Below are positions 11,421 through 21,725 of a stretch of 64,000 bases of DNA, one piece after another. The stretch is from Eucommia ulmoides (lineage: Eukaryota; Streptophyta; Magnoliopsida; Garryales; Eucommiaceae): NCBI GenBank assembly GCA_016647705.1, contig CM028327.1:5651726-5715725 (forward strand). Direction: 5' to 3'. Each line of letters opens with the position of its first letter. The stretch's first letter is position 1. The notes beneath the pieces were generated by a model. That model did not search any database, was not told the DNA's origin, and saw nothing but the letters and a program-made list of their open reading frames with translations. Both the position numbers and the translations under genes were made by a program.

Positions 11421-13003
11421 AGAAAAGAAAGGGGAATTTGCAGAAACCACCCCAGGGAGATCTAAAACTGATCACGTGATCGCCAAATGTTTCGGAAACA
11501 GGTGAAACTTCAATCAATTACTAATTCTCGTTAAATTAAATTTTAGTTAGTGTTACAAATCCAAAAATAAAATAAAATAAAATTATAATAATTTCGTGAC
11601 GATTAATTAATTCTAAGTACGTGATACATAGAACTAACAACGATTCAGAATATAGGATCCGCATTGCATGATTAGGATGTTTTAGGTAAGATATTAATTT
11701 AGAATCTGTCGCTATTAGGTTCGCAGGCACTGGCGCCAGATAAAGTGCGGTCGGTGTCAGTTTTGCAAAACGGATATCGAGATGAGTGTACTGTCTTCTT
11801 GCTAAATTATTTTTGTATATATATGTGATGAAATGTGGGTTTACTTGAACCGTACGATTTTATAAAATTATATGGATCAGGCAGGAGGTGGGTGAGTTGG
11901 TAAATTGAATTTCCGAAAGATTTCGGTGGTTTTCGAAATGAAGTTGAAAATGATTTTTTTGTTGGATTTTGGGTGAAATCAAACAGGGTTTTTAAAAGAG
12001 AATAGAAAACATCTGTTTCCTAGAAATACCTGATTTTCTGAAAAATAAAGGATGGAAAAGTGGTTTTAATAAAATCAGACATTTTCTTTAAAAGAGAGTG
12101 TGATAAATTATTTCTGGATTTAAAAGTTTGTTTTGAGAAAAAGAGATAGACGTGGTAATTTGACGATGTTGAGTAGACGATATTTATTGAGTTGTGGTTC
12201 AATGAAGTTGTATTTGATTTGGCGACACCACAGTAATTATCTATTTCGGTAGGGTGATATTATCCGCTTCGGCGGAGTGATGCTTATCCGCTTCGGCGGA
12301 GTGATGTTTATCTGTTTCGGCAGAGTGATGTTAGACGTTTATACTGCGCAGTGATTATCCGCTTCGGCGGAGTGATGGGTGTTCGTAGGAAGGCATATCC
12401 TACGGATGGTACGGTACCGTTGCAAACTCCCGATCGTGAGGTTAAAACGATCACTAGGGCTGGCCAGTGTGTGTGTGTTGGAGGTGTGTGTTTGAGATTG
12501 GTGCTTGAGATGTGGTGTTATGTATATTGGTTTATTTGATGTTATTTATTATGATGTTTGGTAGGATTTTGTACTAGATGAATTTGGGTGGAATTTATCT
12601 ATATTGCTTTATTTTCGTTGCTTACATACTTATGCTTGATCCATACTAAATTGTGGAAATATTTAGAACGTATTAATATTTTAAAAATGTTTTACTAAGA
12701 AGACAGTACACTCGCAGGTACAACAGCTAGGAGTCGGTCCCCTACTGGCACTAGGTAGAGCTACGGGATGAAGTCATATGGGCGATTGAGCGAAACTGTC
12801 AAAGGCGAACCTATAAAAGATTCATGGATAAATACTTTTAGTTAATCAAATATTTTGGGATGGGTGTGTCCCCCATAGTAGGTGTTTGTATTATATAGTA
12901 GGTGTATATTGTCATTGACATTAAGGATATTTTGGGTATTGGTGATGTCATATTGTAGTCACGCTCGCCTCGGAACGACGGGTGTCCGGGACGGGTTGTG
13001 ATA
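10381..13003 (+). mobile_element. 3' LTR of the young gypsy-like element
   Basis: It is 2623 bases and almost identical to 3445-6086. It ends GTGATA where the 5' copy ends GTGACA, a transition that damages the terminal CA. Other differences include a 5-bp indel in an AAATA repeat near 11570 and a shorter A-tract near 11382-11420. Confidence 0.92.
12263..12371. repeat. TTCG-loop hairpin cluster in the 3' LTR
   Basis: This carries the same four hairpins as 5345-5453, unchanged in sequence, inside the inverted-repeat-bounded cassette at 11784-12713. Confidence 0.85.
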
Positions 13004-13008
13004 CCGGG

Positions 13009-13050
13009 GCCCAAGTGTTGACTCAGTGATGCCCAAAAATACCCTCATCA
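13009..13050 (+). mobile_element. 5' LTR of element X, second part
   Basis: GCCCAAGTGTTGACTCAGTG and the following bases to CCTCATCA match 18619-18659. They continue directly from 3439 once the gypsy insertion and one copy of its CCGGG duplication are removed. Confidence 0.88.
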
Positions 13051-14811
13051 GTAACCCCCCTAGGCCTGTGCGGCGAGGGAAGCAAAATGGTAAGGAATAT
13101 AAATTTCTGACTGAAATAGGTGTCCTAGAGACTTCGAAGCATGAAAAACACCTTTGATCACATTTTTTCAAGAGTTAGTTTTTTTTTAGGTGCTAATTTG
13201 AAATATGCCTCCATACGGCCGGGGTCCGGGGTCAAGTAGCACAGTAGGGCGACCCCGAATTTCTTTGATTTTTAGGGCGATACTTTTCTCACAGTTGATT
13301 TTTTCAGAAGAACTAATTTGAAATAGACCCCCATACGGCCAAGGTCCGGGGTTAGGTAGCACAGTAGGGCGATCCCGAATTTCTTCAATTTTCAAGGTGA
13401 CACTCATTCACCGTGAACAAGTCCTTAGCCTAAACTGGCCTGCAATGTGGAGAAAATAGAGGTGTACCCCAGGGACATACGTGCTGCGAATGGGCAGGGG
13501 GCGAAGTGGTGAGGCCCCTAGGGGTGCCAAATGCACGCGGCGATCGGTCGTCCAACCGGGGGTACGCCTCAATGGGGTGCTAGCTAGGGGCGTTGCGCCC
13601 TTGGGGGTTGGTTGTTTCTCTCAGGGGCTACGCTTCCAATTAGGGGGCCCGCCTCCCAACCAGAGGGCCAACACCCCAATAAGGAGGTCGGCCCCCTTTT
13701 TAATTAGGGGGAAACTTTGCTCACCTTAGATTTTTTTTATTTTTTATTTAATTTTTTTTTTTTACGTTTTTTAGGCTTGCCCCCCTCATCTTACTTCTAG
13801 CTTTTAGGGAGGTTGATCTTGGATACTTAGGAGGATTTCTCTCATTGCACAATTTTGTAGAGTTTTTTTGGCACACGATATTCTCCGCTGCTACTCTCTC
13901 GACGAGTGAGGCTTGAGGGGAGAGCATATTGAGCACGTCAGGGCGTTGCTCGCTTGGAACTTTGGTCGATATATTTGGAGAAGGCACCCATCTGCGCCAT
14001 GCTGGCCAGAGGTAGTGCGGCAGGGCGGTGGGCGTAAGATAAGATGATGCTAGACAGAGAAAATAAGGCAAAACTTTTAGACGGCGCTCCTGGATGGCGT
14101 TTTTGGATAAGCTCGTAGTTTGGACCCTACTGGCTATGCGCTATTTGGACCATGCCGGCTAGGAGTAATGCAAAAAGGTAGTTTCGGTCGCCATCTGGGT
14201 GTCGGTCGGTCGTCGCTGGCTGTCGGTAACGTGACTGGTTGCCGATTGGCCACTGGTAGCACGACCTATTGCCAGTCGGCCACTAGCCGAAAATATCTAA
14301 AAAATAACTTGAAAATATCCCGAAAATATCTCAAAATTAATTCGGGTGGCACGCGAGCGTGTAAGCTTTTGATCGACATAGTCTGGGTAGTTCAAAGTCT
14401 AACATTTTCTCTTAATGTTTTTGCCAAGTCAGTTTCTGCTTGGACGCGTTTTCAGAGTTGTAAAATTTTGATTTTTTTTTAAAAAACTTCTCGTCTCTGC
14501 CCAGGACCATAGACCAATAGCCTCCCATTCCGGGACACGAGTTGACTATAAGAAAATCGTGTCGTGGGCTTAAGATGAGGGTTTCCCAAGGTGCCTAGTC
14601 CTCTCAATCCGCAAGGGCGCAACACGGTGGTTGGTCCCTCATGGTCGGTCATTGAGGAGTTATCCATAGTCAGGCTCATTCAAGAACACTTTTCAGGTTA
14701 TCTCTATTTAGTCCTCATAGGAGTACCTTCCTCTTTAGAATGTTGGACTTATAGTCAACTGATGGGGAAAGGTACTTAGCTACAAGCCCTCAAACTCGAT
14801 CAATACCCGCC
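13051..14811. other. Interior of element X, left part (non-coding)
   Basis: There is no recognisable gene. A tandem pair of about 120 bases sits at 13171-13410; each copy carries CTAATTTGAAATA, CATACGGCC, GGTCCGGGGT and AGCACAGTAGGGCGA. A GC-rich stretch of CCCC/GGGG blocks follows at 13480-13720, then T-rich sequence, then moderately GC-rich sequence to 14811. Frames of 60-120 codons here have no motif I know. Confidence 0.65.
13171..13410. repeat. Two tandem copies of a ~120-bp unit
   Basis: CTAATTTGAAATA recurs at 13193 and 13313, and the following 90 bases of each copy (CATACGGCC..GGTCCGGGGT..TAGCACAGTAGGGCGA..CCGAATTTCTT) align with few changes. Confidence 0.9.
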
Positions 14812-16383
14812 TGCTAAGTGCGAAAATATCCATATATTTATTCATTTATACTTAATATTTTATGCTTATTATGTGCCTATTTGTACTCACTAAGCTCATA
14901 TTTTAATTTAGGAAATAAATGAAGGCGTTTGGAGCAAAATGGAATAAATCGCGCGTTTTAGGCTGTTCCGACATATGTTCGTAATCAGGCCATAACTTTC
15001 CTCTCCGAACTTCAATTGAGGTGATTCAAGATGATATGAAAAGAGAAGAAACATATCTACAACTTTCATGTTTTGTATTTCTCCAGAATCAAACTATATC
15101 ATGGTCTAAATTTAGATTGAAGTGGTTGTACTTGCACTGCCAGCAGTCCAATTTGAAGAGAAATGGAGATAATTGAAAACCCGACCGGCGACCCGATCCG
15201 ACCCGCGAATTAACCTGGTTTTTTGATCAACCTAGAACCAATAAATGACCATTTAAGTCTATGAAACCAAGGATAGAAAGTGGTAAGGAGCAATTAAGGT
15301 CATTCAAATCATGAAGGATCAAAAGTGTAAAAAAGGAAAGTTGGTGCAAATGATGTCATTTAAACATCATACAACTTCCTTTTAATGGATTTCGGACAGA
15401 AGGGTGTAAGGAAATGGAATTGAATATTCATTATTGAGAGGGAGATATTTTGGGAATTTTTTATTTATCATGAAAGTGGAAATTTATTTCTTTTTGCTAG
15501 AGAGATTCGGACAGTGGCGGAGGAGGAGCTTTTGGGAGCCGAATAGTGACCTCTCATTCTCTCCTCTACTCTTTTCTCTTTTGTAAAACTTCCATGGCCA
15601 TGTATGGCTAAATCTTTTCTCTTGGTTAAAGGAAACTAAAGCCTCGGAATCAATAAAACTGTAAGATCTAATTTATTTTCATTGTTCAATTTATATTTTG
15701 AGTATTGGATGTTCTTCTGTGTCTATTTTCATGATTGTTTTGTTTAATCACTAGGAGGCCTACTAGTTTATTATTCATTACAATCTATTGCTAGTTTAGA
15801 TATCAAATCCGTAATTGTTTGATCCCTCTAATCTGTGAAGCAACTAAGATTCAATGATTTGCTGCGTCAGTAATTATTAGATCTTAGGAAGAACACTCAA
15901 CTAAATTAAATACAACCGCTTGTGTTTGTATTGTTTAGTTTCATCGATCTCTCTAATTCTTAATGTTGTTTCTAGATTAAACCTTTAGCGCTTGTCTAAG
16001 GTTGTTTAGTAGTTAGGGTTGATTAGATCATTTGTTTTCTAATTAACTACAAGTAAAGAGAAATAGAAAAACAATTCCAACGCTGAATATTCAATGTGTG
16101 AATTGATTTATACTTGCATCGATGAACAATTATAAAATTCTGAAAGTGGATATTGACTTAGACCAAGGTGTATTTTCTGATTGAATTTCGATATTAAGTT
16201 TGCAATTCTTTTTCTTATTGATTTTATTAGTTTTGCTATCCTATAATCAAAAAAAACCCCATCATTGTTCACGTAGCACAAATTTAGGTTAGGCACTCTC
16301 TGTGGAATCGATACATGCTCACACTACTACAGTTCATATGTAGGAGTAGAATTTTATTTTTGGTTGCCTACGACAGTACACCA
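14812..16383 (+). mobile_element. Solo LTR, 1.57 kb, nested in element X (Athila/Tat-like)
   Basis: It starts TGCTAAGTGCG, ends GACAGTACACCA, and is flanked by a perfect 5-bp duplication CCGCC (14807-14811 and 16384-16388). Internal landmarks such as GGAAATAAATGAAGGCGTTTGG, split here as GGAAATAAATG and AAGGCGTTTGG, and CTCTCTGTGGAATCGATAC near the 3' end resemble LTRs of Athila/Tat-type gypsy elements as I remember them. No primer-binding site or coding region adjoins it, so it is the product of LTR-LTR recombination. The strand is inferred from those landmarks. Confidence 0.75.
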
Positions 16384-16388
16384 CCGCC

Positions 16389-18130
16389 TTTAGTGGATGA
16401 CCGTGGTCTTTCCCTGGGTATGGACTGTTGACCTCTAGAGAGGGTTTAGTTGTCACCCTTGACGCTGAGCGACGAGATGAGGCTTGTGAAGAGTCACTTG
16501 CGACCCCGGAGCTAGGATACGACTGAGGGGGTTGGAATGCCACTCGAGAAAATCACTCGCGATGTTGAGAGCTGGGATGAGAATCTGGAGAATTATCCGC
16601 AACTTAAGGGGTCGGAATGCAATAATGGAGAATCACTCATGAGGCCGGGAGCCGGGATGCCACTCAGGGGGTTGGAATACAACCGTAGAAAATTATTCGC
16701 GATGCTAGAGTGGGAATGCGACTCAAGGGGTCGAAATGCAGCCGTGGAGAATCAGTCACGACGCTGGAAGCCAGGATGTGGCTTAGTAGGTCAGAATGCA
16801 ACTGTGGAGAATCACTCACGATACCGGGAACCAGGATGCGGATCTAGAGTATCATCTGCGACTCAGGGGGTTGGAATGCAACTGTGGAGAATCATTCGCG
16901 ATGCTGGAGCCAGGATTCGACTCAAGGGTCGGAATGCCATTTAGGAGAATCACTCGCAACGCTAGGAGCCAAGATGTTGATCTGGACAATCATTCACGAC
17001 TCAGGGCGTCAGAATGCCGCTGAGGAGAATCACTCGTGACGCTAGGAGCCGAGATGTAATTCAGGAGGTCAGAATGCAACCGTGGAAGACCACTCATGAC
17101 GCCAGGAGCTGAGATATGACTTAAGGGGTTGGAATGAGAATTGTGGAGAATCATCCACAACTTAGAAGGTCAAAATGTAATAGTGGAGAATCACTCGCGA
17201 CGGTGGGAGTCAGGATGCGGATCTGAAGAATCATCCACGACTCAAAGGATTGGAATACAACCGTAGAGAATCACTTACAACGTCGGGAACAGAAATGTGA
17301 CTTAGGGGGTTGGAATGCTGTTGTTGGAGACAGGCTGGAGGGCGCTCGTCTCTGCCTCAAGTGGGGCGAAGGGCTGCTCGTCTCTACATTTGAGCCTCGC
17401 TCAGAGATAGGCTGGAGGGAATTCGCCTTCGTCTCTAGTGGGATGGAGGACTGCTCATCTCCGCCTTTGAGTCATACGCACACGGTTGGCCGTTGCTCGG
17501 ACGTTGCGATGGCACGAGGGCGGCGAGTAGGCTCCCGCTCCTATCCACAACTGGTCCTCAAGTCGGTTCTTGCTATGTGGTTGGGAGCTAAGCCCAAGGG
17601 TAACCCTGGTCAGTTCTTGGCACCAAGTCTTCGCAGAGAAAGGGATCTTAACGTAGTCGAGGGGCCCTTTCCAGTCTTGCATACTTGTGGTTGCGAAACA
17701 GAGGGCAATCCCCAGGCGTGTACCCCTTCGAATATGTCACACGAGCATTGTGGCCTTGAGGTTTCTCCCCAAGTCCTACGGTCTGGAGAGTTAGCCCCCC
17801 CGAACGGGGAGCAACGATAGGAGCACGATGAAGAGTTGTACATACGACTTGAACTCGCCCATTTGGCATTCAAGGAGATCAACCCGAGATGCCTCCATAG
17901 CACCCGAGGTCTATCCCGCAACCCTAGGTAGCAGAGTGGATGATCCTAATGGGGGCAATTATCTTCGTTGGTGGGAGTTGGGGGGTGTGCCCTTGGATTC
18001 TTTGACATATCTTCTGATTCTTCTGTTCTGTGCTTGTATGACTAGATCTTGTGATTACCAAGGCTCAACTTAGTATGGAATAATGATCAAGAAAAAGCTT
18101 TTTGCATTTTTTTCATAAACGTTGCCAAAC
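16389..18130. other. Interior of element X, right part (non-coding, repeat-rich)
   Basis: A tandem-repeat array (16455-17330) is followed by a second, looser repeat (17320-17470) built on GAGACAGGCTGGAGGG..CGTCTCTGCC. Moderately GC-rich sequence then runs to 18060. Frames of 75-125 codons around 17443-17921 exist on both strands over the same bases and look like chance products of the GC bias. No polypurine tract is visible immediately before 18131. Confidence 0.6.
16455..17330. repeat. Degenerate ~60-bp tandem repeat array
   Basis: About a dozen diverged units run in tandem. The unit reads roughly GGAATGCAACCGTGGAGAAT, CACTCGCGACGCTGGGAGCC, AGGATGCGACTCAGGGGGTT. Some units carry an extra half-unit of about 30 bases beginning GATCTGGAGAATCATCCGC. 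There is no open frame across it. Confidence 0.85.
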
Positions 18131-18659
18131 TGTTGGTGTATAAAATTGGTACACACCTCGAGTATAATCCAGTCAGATGACAAAGAGGACCCTCTAGTTG
18201 AGGTGGAGTCATTGAATTGGAAGTGGAGTTGAATATTCCTCAAGTGAGCTGGAATGGTCAACATGAAGGGCTGACTTACTGAAGTTCAAAGTTATACTCC
18301 TCAGTGATCTGTATTTGCACACGGAACCTAGTCGGGGGGTTTCTCAGAAAGCCTCTCTGGCGTGAAAGTAAGATCTCGGGATAAAATAATTTGATATGCT
18401 TTAACTTAGAAAAATTAGCATTAAGATTCGTGTCAAGTACAAAAAAATAGAATTCACATCACCTTATGGCGTTGATTTATTCTAATATTTTATGGAAATG
18501 TCAAGTACGTAAATAGTAAATAGTAATGCTTGGGCTTTTGGGCCCATTTGGAGAAGCCCGCGGGTCTTTTGTCAAGCTTGTGGAAAAATTGTTGGTAATA
18601 GTAGATAGGAGGCCGAGGCCCAGATGTTGACTCGGTGATGCCCAAAAATATTCTCATCA
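18131..18659 (+). mobile_element. 3' LTR of element X
   Basis: It is 529 bases from TGTTGGTGTATAAAA to TCTCATCA. It is a direct copy of the split 5' LTR, followed by the outer duplication GAGTA at 18660-18664. Divergence from the 5' copy is clearly higher than that of the nested gypsy LTR pair, consistent with X being the older insertion. Confidence 0.87.
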
Positions 18660-18707
18660 GAGTATTATTGTAATTTTACTAAACAAATTCATTTGACATT
18701 GGGTAAT

Positions 18708-19823
18708 TCTATATGTACATCCCTTCTATATAAATCTATATCCCTATTTAAAGGGAAAAAAAGTAAATGATTTTGAAATTATCATTTTACCCCTTTGAAA
18801 ATAATTTTAAGTTTTCCGTTTATATCCCTTTTCTTTTATTAAATATGCACTAACCCATCACCCCCACCACTCTTCTATTGTCATCCCCACCTCTCTTCTT
18901 TCTTCTTTTTCGTTGCTATTTTTTATCTCTATATGTACATATTGGATGGAGAGAGAGATGATGGTGGTGGGCCATACTGGTGGTGGCGGCGGCATCGATG
19001 GTTGGGGTTAGGAGGGACCGATAGGGTGAGGATTGCCCGGGGGGGGGGCAAACATCAAAGTTGTTTACATTTCTAATATAAATTTAAACAAAATTACTGA
19101 AATAGAATAATTTTCATCTCATTTATGGAAGTAGTGCTACCCGGGGTTCGGAATCCCGGGTTTGTGGGGCCAACGATATACCGGGGGTTCGGAACCCCGG
19201 GTATACAAAAATTCATCTGGTCAACTTTGACGATTTTTTAAAATTCATTCACTTATCCATTTTTAGTGTTGTAAAAAACATTATGTAGTGTTTTGAACCT
19301 AATTTATGCACAAAAAAAATTAGATTTATTTAAATTATCGATAGACAACCGTTAATTAGTTTAAAGTTGCTGAAAATTTTAAAAATTTCTTGGGCAAAAA
19401 CGATTTTTTTTTTTTAGATTCGGGTTATACCCAGGGTTTGGTACCCCGAGTATAACGACGTATACCCAATTTTTATTTTTATTTTTTCGTATACCCAGGG
19501 TTCGGAACCCCGGGTATACCGCTGGCCCCACAAACCCGGGTTCCGAACTCCGGGTAGCACTATTTCTGTAAATAAGATGAAAAGTGTTTTATTTCAGTAA
19601 TTTTATTTTAAATTTATATTAGAAATGTAAACAACTCGGAAACATCGTTGGTTATCGGAGAAAATGGAGGAGGGAAAAAGAAAGATAAGGGAAGAGAGTA
19701 TAACAATTAAAAAATTGAAAGTATCTATGTTAGTAATTTAAAATGCAAAAAAATATTTGAATTAAATATATATTTTTTAAGGGGTATATCATATATGTAA
19801 CAAAAGAAAATGTACATTTAGAT
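18708..19823. mobile_element. Possible MITE-like host element split by the element at 19057-19637
   Basis: Sequence near 18708 (TCTATATGTACATCCCTT) and the inverse of the sequence ending near 19823 (TCTAAATGTACATTTTCTTT) look like diverged inverted ends. Without the insertion it would be about 530 bases, partly GC-rich (18960-19045). The boundaries are approximate. Confidence 0.35.
19057..19637. mobile_element. Short element with ~150-bp terminal inverted repeats (MULE-like, non-autonomous)
   Basis: The left end (AGTTGTTTACATTTCTAATA from 19059) and right end (TATTAGAAATGTAAACAACT to 19636) are inverted copies that extend about 150 bases inward, almost without mismatch. Each arm holds two palindromic blocks of the form CCGGGGTTCGGAACCCCGG. 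AAACATC lies just outside both ends (19050-19056 and 19640-19646), consistent with a roughly 9-bp duplication and so with a Mutator-like element. It has no coding capacity. Confidence 0.72.
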
Positions 19824-19841
19824 GCTCCAATTTGAATTTCA

Positions 19842-20270
19842 GGTGGCGTTTGGTTTGGTTAGTGTTTCTGTTTTTTTTTTAACTTCCAATAAATTGGGAT
19901 GAGATGTGATGATAATTTTGTTTCCATTTTAGAGTATTCATGAAATAGAAACATACTTGGTAACAACTATTGTCCTGTAATTGTTTGTTTTAATTTATGA
20001 GAACAAAAACAAGAAACATATTTAATTATAACATTTATTCTTTTTTTTTTCTTTAAATGTATGGTGGCGGTGTAGCGATGGTGGCCAGTGCTGGTAGTCA
20101 GTGGGATGGTAATAAAAATAGTTTTGTGGAGTGAATAGAAATTAACATTTTTTTATTTTTCAGATTCTTAAGAAATTTAAGAAACTGTTTATTTTTAAAA
20201 TTTTAGAACCGAAACGTATATTAATCTCAAAATTTTGGAGACAAGTTAAAAAATTAGAACCAAATGGGCC
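19842..20270. mobile_element. Tourist-like MITE, copy B
   Basis: The ends GGTGGCGTTTGGTTTGGTTA and AACCAAATGGGCC are flanked by the 3-bp duplication TCA (19839-19841 and 20271-20273). The body resembles copy A in inverse orientation. The 320 bases after it (20274-20595) hold a CA repeat and an AGGGTTTCTCTC stretch, but nothing I can call. Confidence 0.75.
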
Positions 20271-20680
20271 TCAGTGTTCCTATAATTCACTTTCTATAAC
20301 TCACTTTTTTGTAATACAGAGAGATGAAAAAAAAAGATATAAAATAAAAAAATTCACACACACACACACAAAAAGCTCCTCCTCCTAGTCCTAGGGTTTC
20401 TCTCTATCATAGAAAAGGTTGTAAAAACCTCGTTTGTTGTTGGTTAATATTTCGAGAGAGAGAAGGAATTACGCCTAGAGATTTGGAAAACAAAAATTAA
20501 CAAATAAAAAAAATTAATGCACCATAAATCAAAGGCGTGACATTTGGGAATCATAACTCGGACAAATTAATTAAAACTTTTTAATCGAAATGTAAGGAAA
20601 TTATATTTTTGATCCCTAAAATATGGGGTGGGTGGTTATTGAACCCTGAGTTTTTTTAAATTGCACATTTGGTCCCTCAA

Positions 20681-20875
20681 GTGGCGTTTGATTAACGTTT
20701 CTGTTTTTTTGTTTTTACTCAATGATTCTATTTCCATTTTGGAGTATTCTGATTATAGAATCACATTTGTAACATATTATACCTAAAATATTTTTACACT
20801 TTCTCAACAAAAAAATGCGTTTGGTTACAATTAAGGTTGAATCGATTTTTTTTTTTTTATTATCTACGTGTGTGT

Positions 20876-20930
<55 letters not shown>

Positions 20931-21311
20931 TAGATAGATAGACGAGTGTGTGTGTGATAAAGAGAAAGATGAGATGAGAGAAGAAGATGAAGATGTGCAG
21001 TGTCGGTGGTGGCCGGCGTAGGTGATGGCCGACGTAGGTGGTTGTGGCCGACATAGTGGTGGTTTTCAACATTTACCCTTATGAAATAGATTGAGAATAG
21101 TTTTGTCGGAGTGAATAGGGATCAAGATTATTTTTATTTACTTATTTATTTCTCAAATTCTTAAGGAATTCTAAAATCACTCCTAAATTAAATTTTGATA
21201 ATATTTGGGAACCAAAAATATGTTTATCAAACATATTTCTATAAATTAATCCCAAAAATTATGGGAGCAAGAACAGAAACCAGAGAGCAAAAACACTAAA
21301 CAAATTGGCCC
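20681..21311. mobile_element. Tourist-like MITE, copy C, nested in another MITE
   Basis: The ends GTGGCGTTTGATTAACG and CACTAAACAAATTGGCCC are flanked by CAA (20678-20680 and 21312-21314). The interior has a (TA)n tract (20879-20928) and a short GC-rich GGTGGCCGGCGTAGGTGATG stretch near 21010 absent from copies A and B. Confidence 0.7.
20879..20940. repeat. (TA)n(GATA)n microsatellite
   Basis: About 25 TA units are followed by several GATA units, inside MITE copy C. Confidence 0.95.
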
Positions 21312-21725
21312 CAAGTTTCCATTTATTTCAATCCTACAAATTAATTAATGATTTTGGATGTAAAATGGACTATATTCATTACATGGCCTTCTAATGGCAT
21401 TGTTTTTGGTGTTTCATCGCTCTGCTAATCGTAAGAACCTTTTGCATAATTTTTCTCCGACAATAGTTTATCTAAAGAATGAGAGGAAAACTTGAACGTT
21501 GTTAGAAAAAATGTCTTATGAGGTTTAGTAGAATGATAAAATAACAAAAATATCCACATTAGAAGGTCACGTGTTGAGACAATCCATTTTCCTTCCAAAA
21601 TCTAACATTATTTTCATTTTGCGAGATTGAAATAAATGAAGAACCTGAGGGATCAGATGTTCAAATTGACAAACCTCAGGGTCTATATTGACTCGTGAAT
21701 TATACTTCAGGAATAAAATAAATAT

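Larger units (their letters stand above)
3445..13003 (+). mobile_element. Complete young Ty3/gypsy-like LTR retrotransposon, non-coding by decay
   Basis: This is a 9.56-kb element with direct LTRs (3445-6086 and 10381-13003), a primer-binding site directly after the 5' LTR, a polypurine stretch directly before the 3' LTR, and a perfect 5-bp target duplication CCGGG (3440-3444 and 13004-13008). It sits inside the 5' LTR of element X. By eye the LTRs differ at about 25-30 substitutions, nearly all transitions, plus a few length changes in A-runs. The 4.3-kb interior has no long frame, but its last 400 bases are recognisably the end of a gypsy integrase. The element must have moved recently using another element's proteins. 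Confidence 0.92.
2968..18659. mobile_element. Non-autonomous LTR retroelement 'X' with nested insertions (whole span)
   Basis: Two direct LTR copies (2968-3439 plus 13009-13050, and 18131-18659) flank an interior with no gag or pol that I can read. The outer target duplications are GGGTA (2963-2967) and GAGTA (18660-18664), one mismatch. Removing the gypsy element and the solo LTR inside it leaves about 3.5 kb of non-coding interior made largely of tandem repeats. No initiator-tRNA-Met primer-binding site follows the 5' LTR and no clean polypurine tract precedes the 3' LTR. It therefore looks like a large retrotransposon derivative moved by another element's enzymes. A solo LTR of the same family lies at 53136-53935. 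Confidence 0.8.
20596..21725. mobile_element. MITE of a 'GGTCCCTAAAATATGGG' family, split by another MITE
   Basis: The left arm (20596-20680: ATCCCTAAAATATGGGGTGG, then TTGCACATTTGGTCCCTCAA) and right arm (ending near 21725: AACCTCAGGGTCTATATTGA) are diverged inverted copies. Relatives lie at 28756-29456 and 37955-38440. The Tourist-like copy C interrupts it at 20681-21311. Confidence 0.6.

Noticed and set aside
17443..17921. Frames of 103-125 codons on both strands
   Set aside because: They share the same bases inside the repeat interior of element X and have no recognisable domain or codon pattern.
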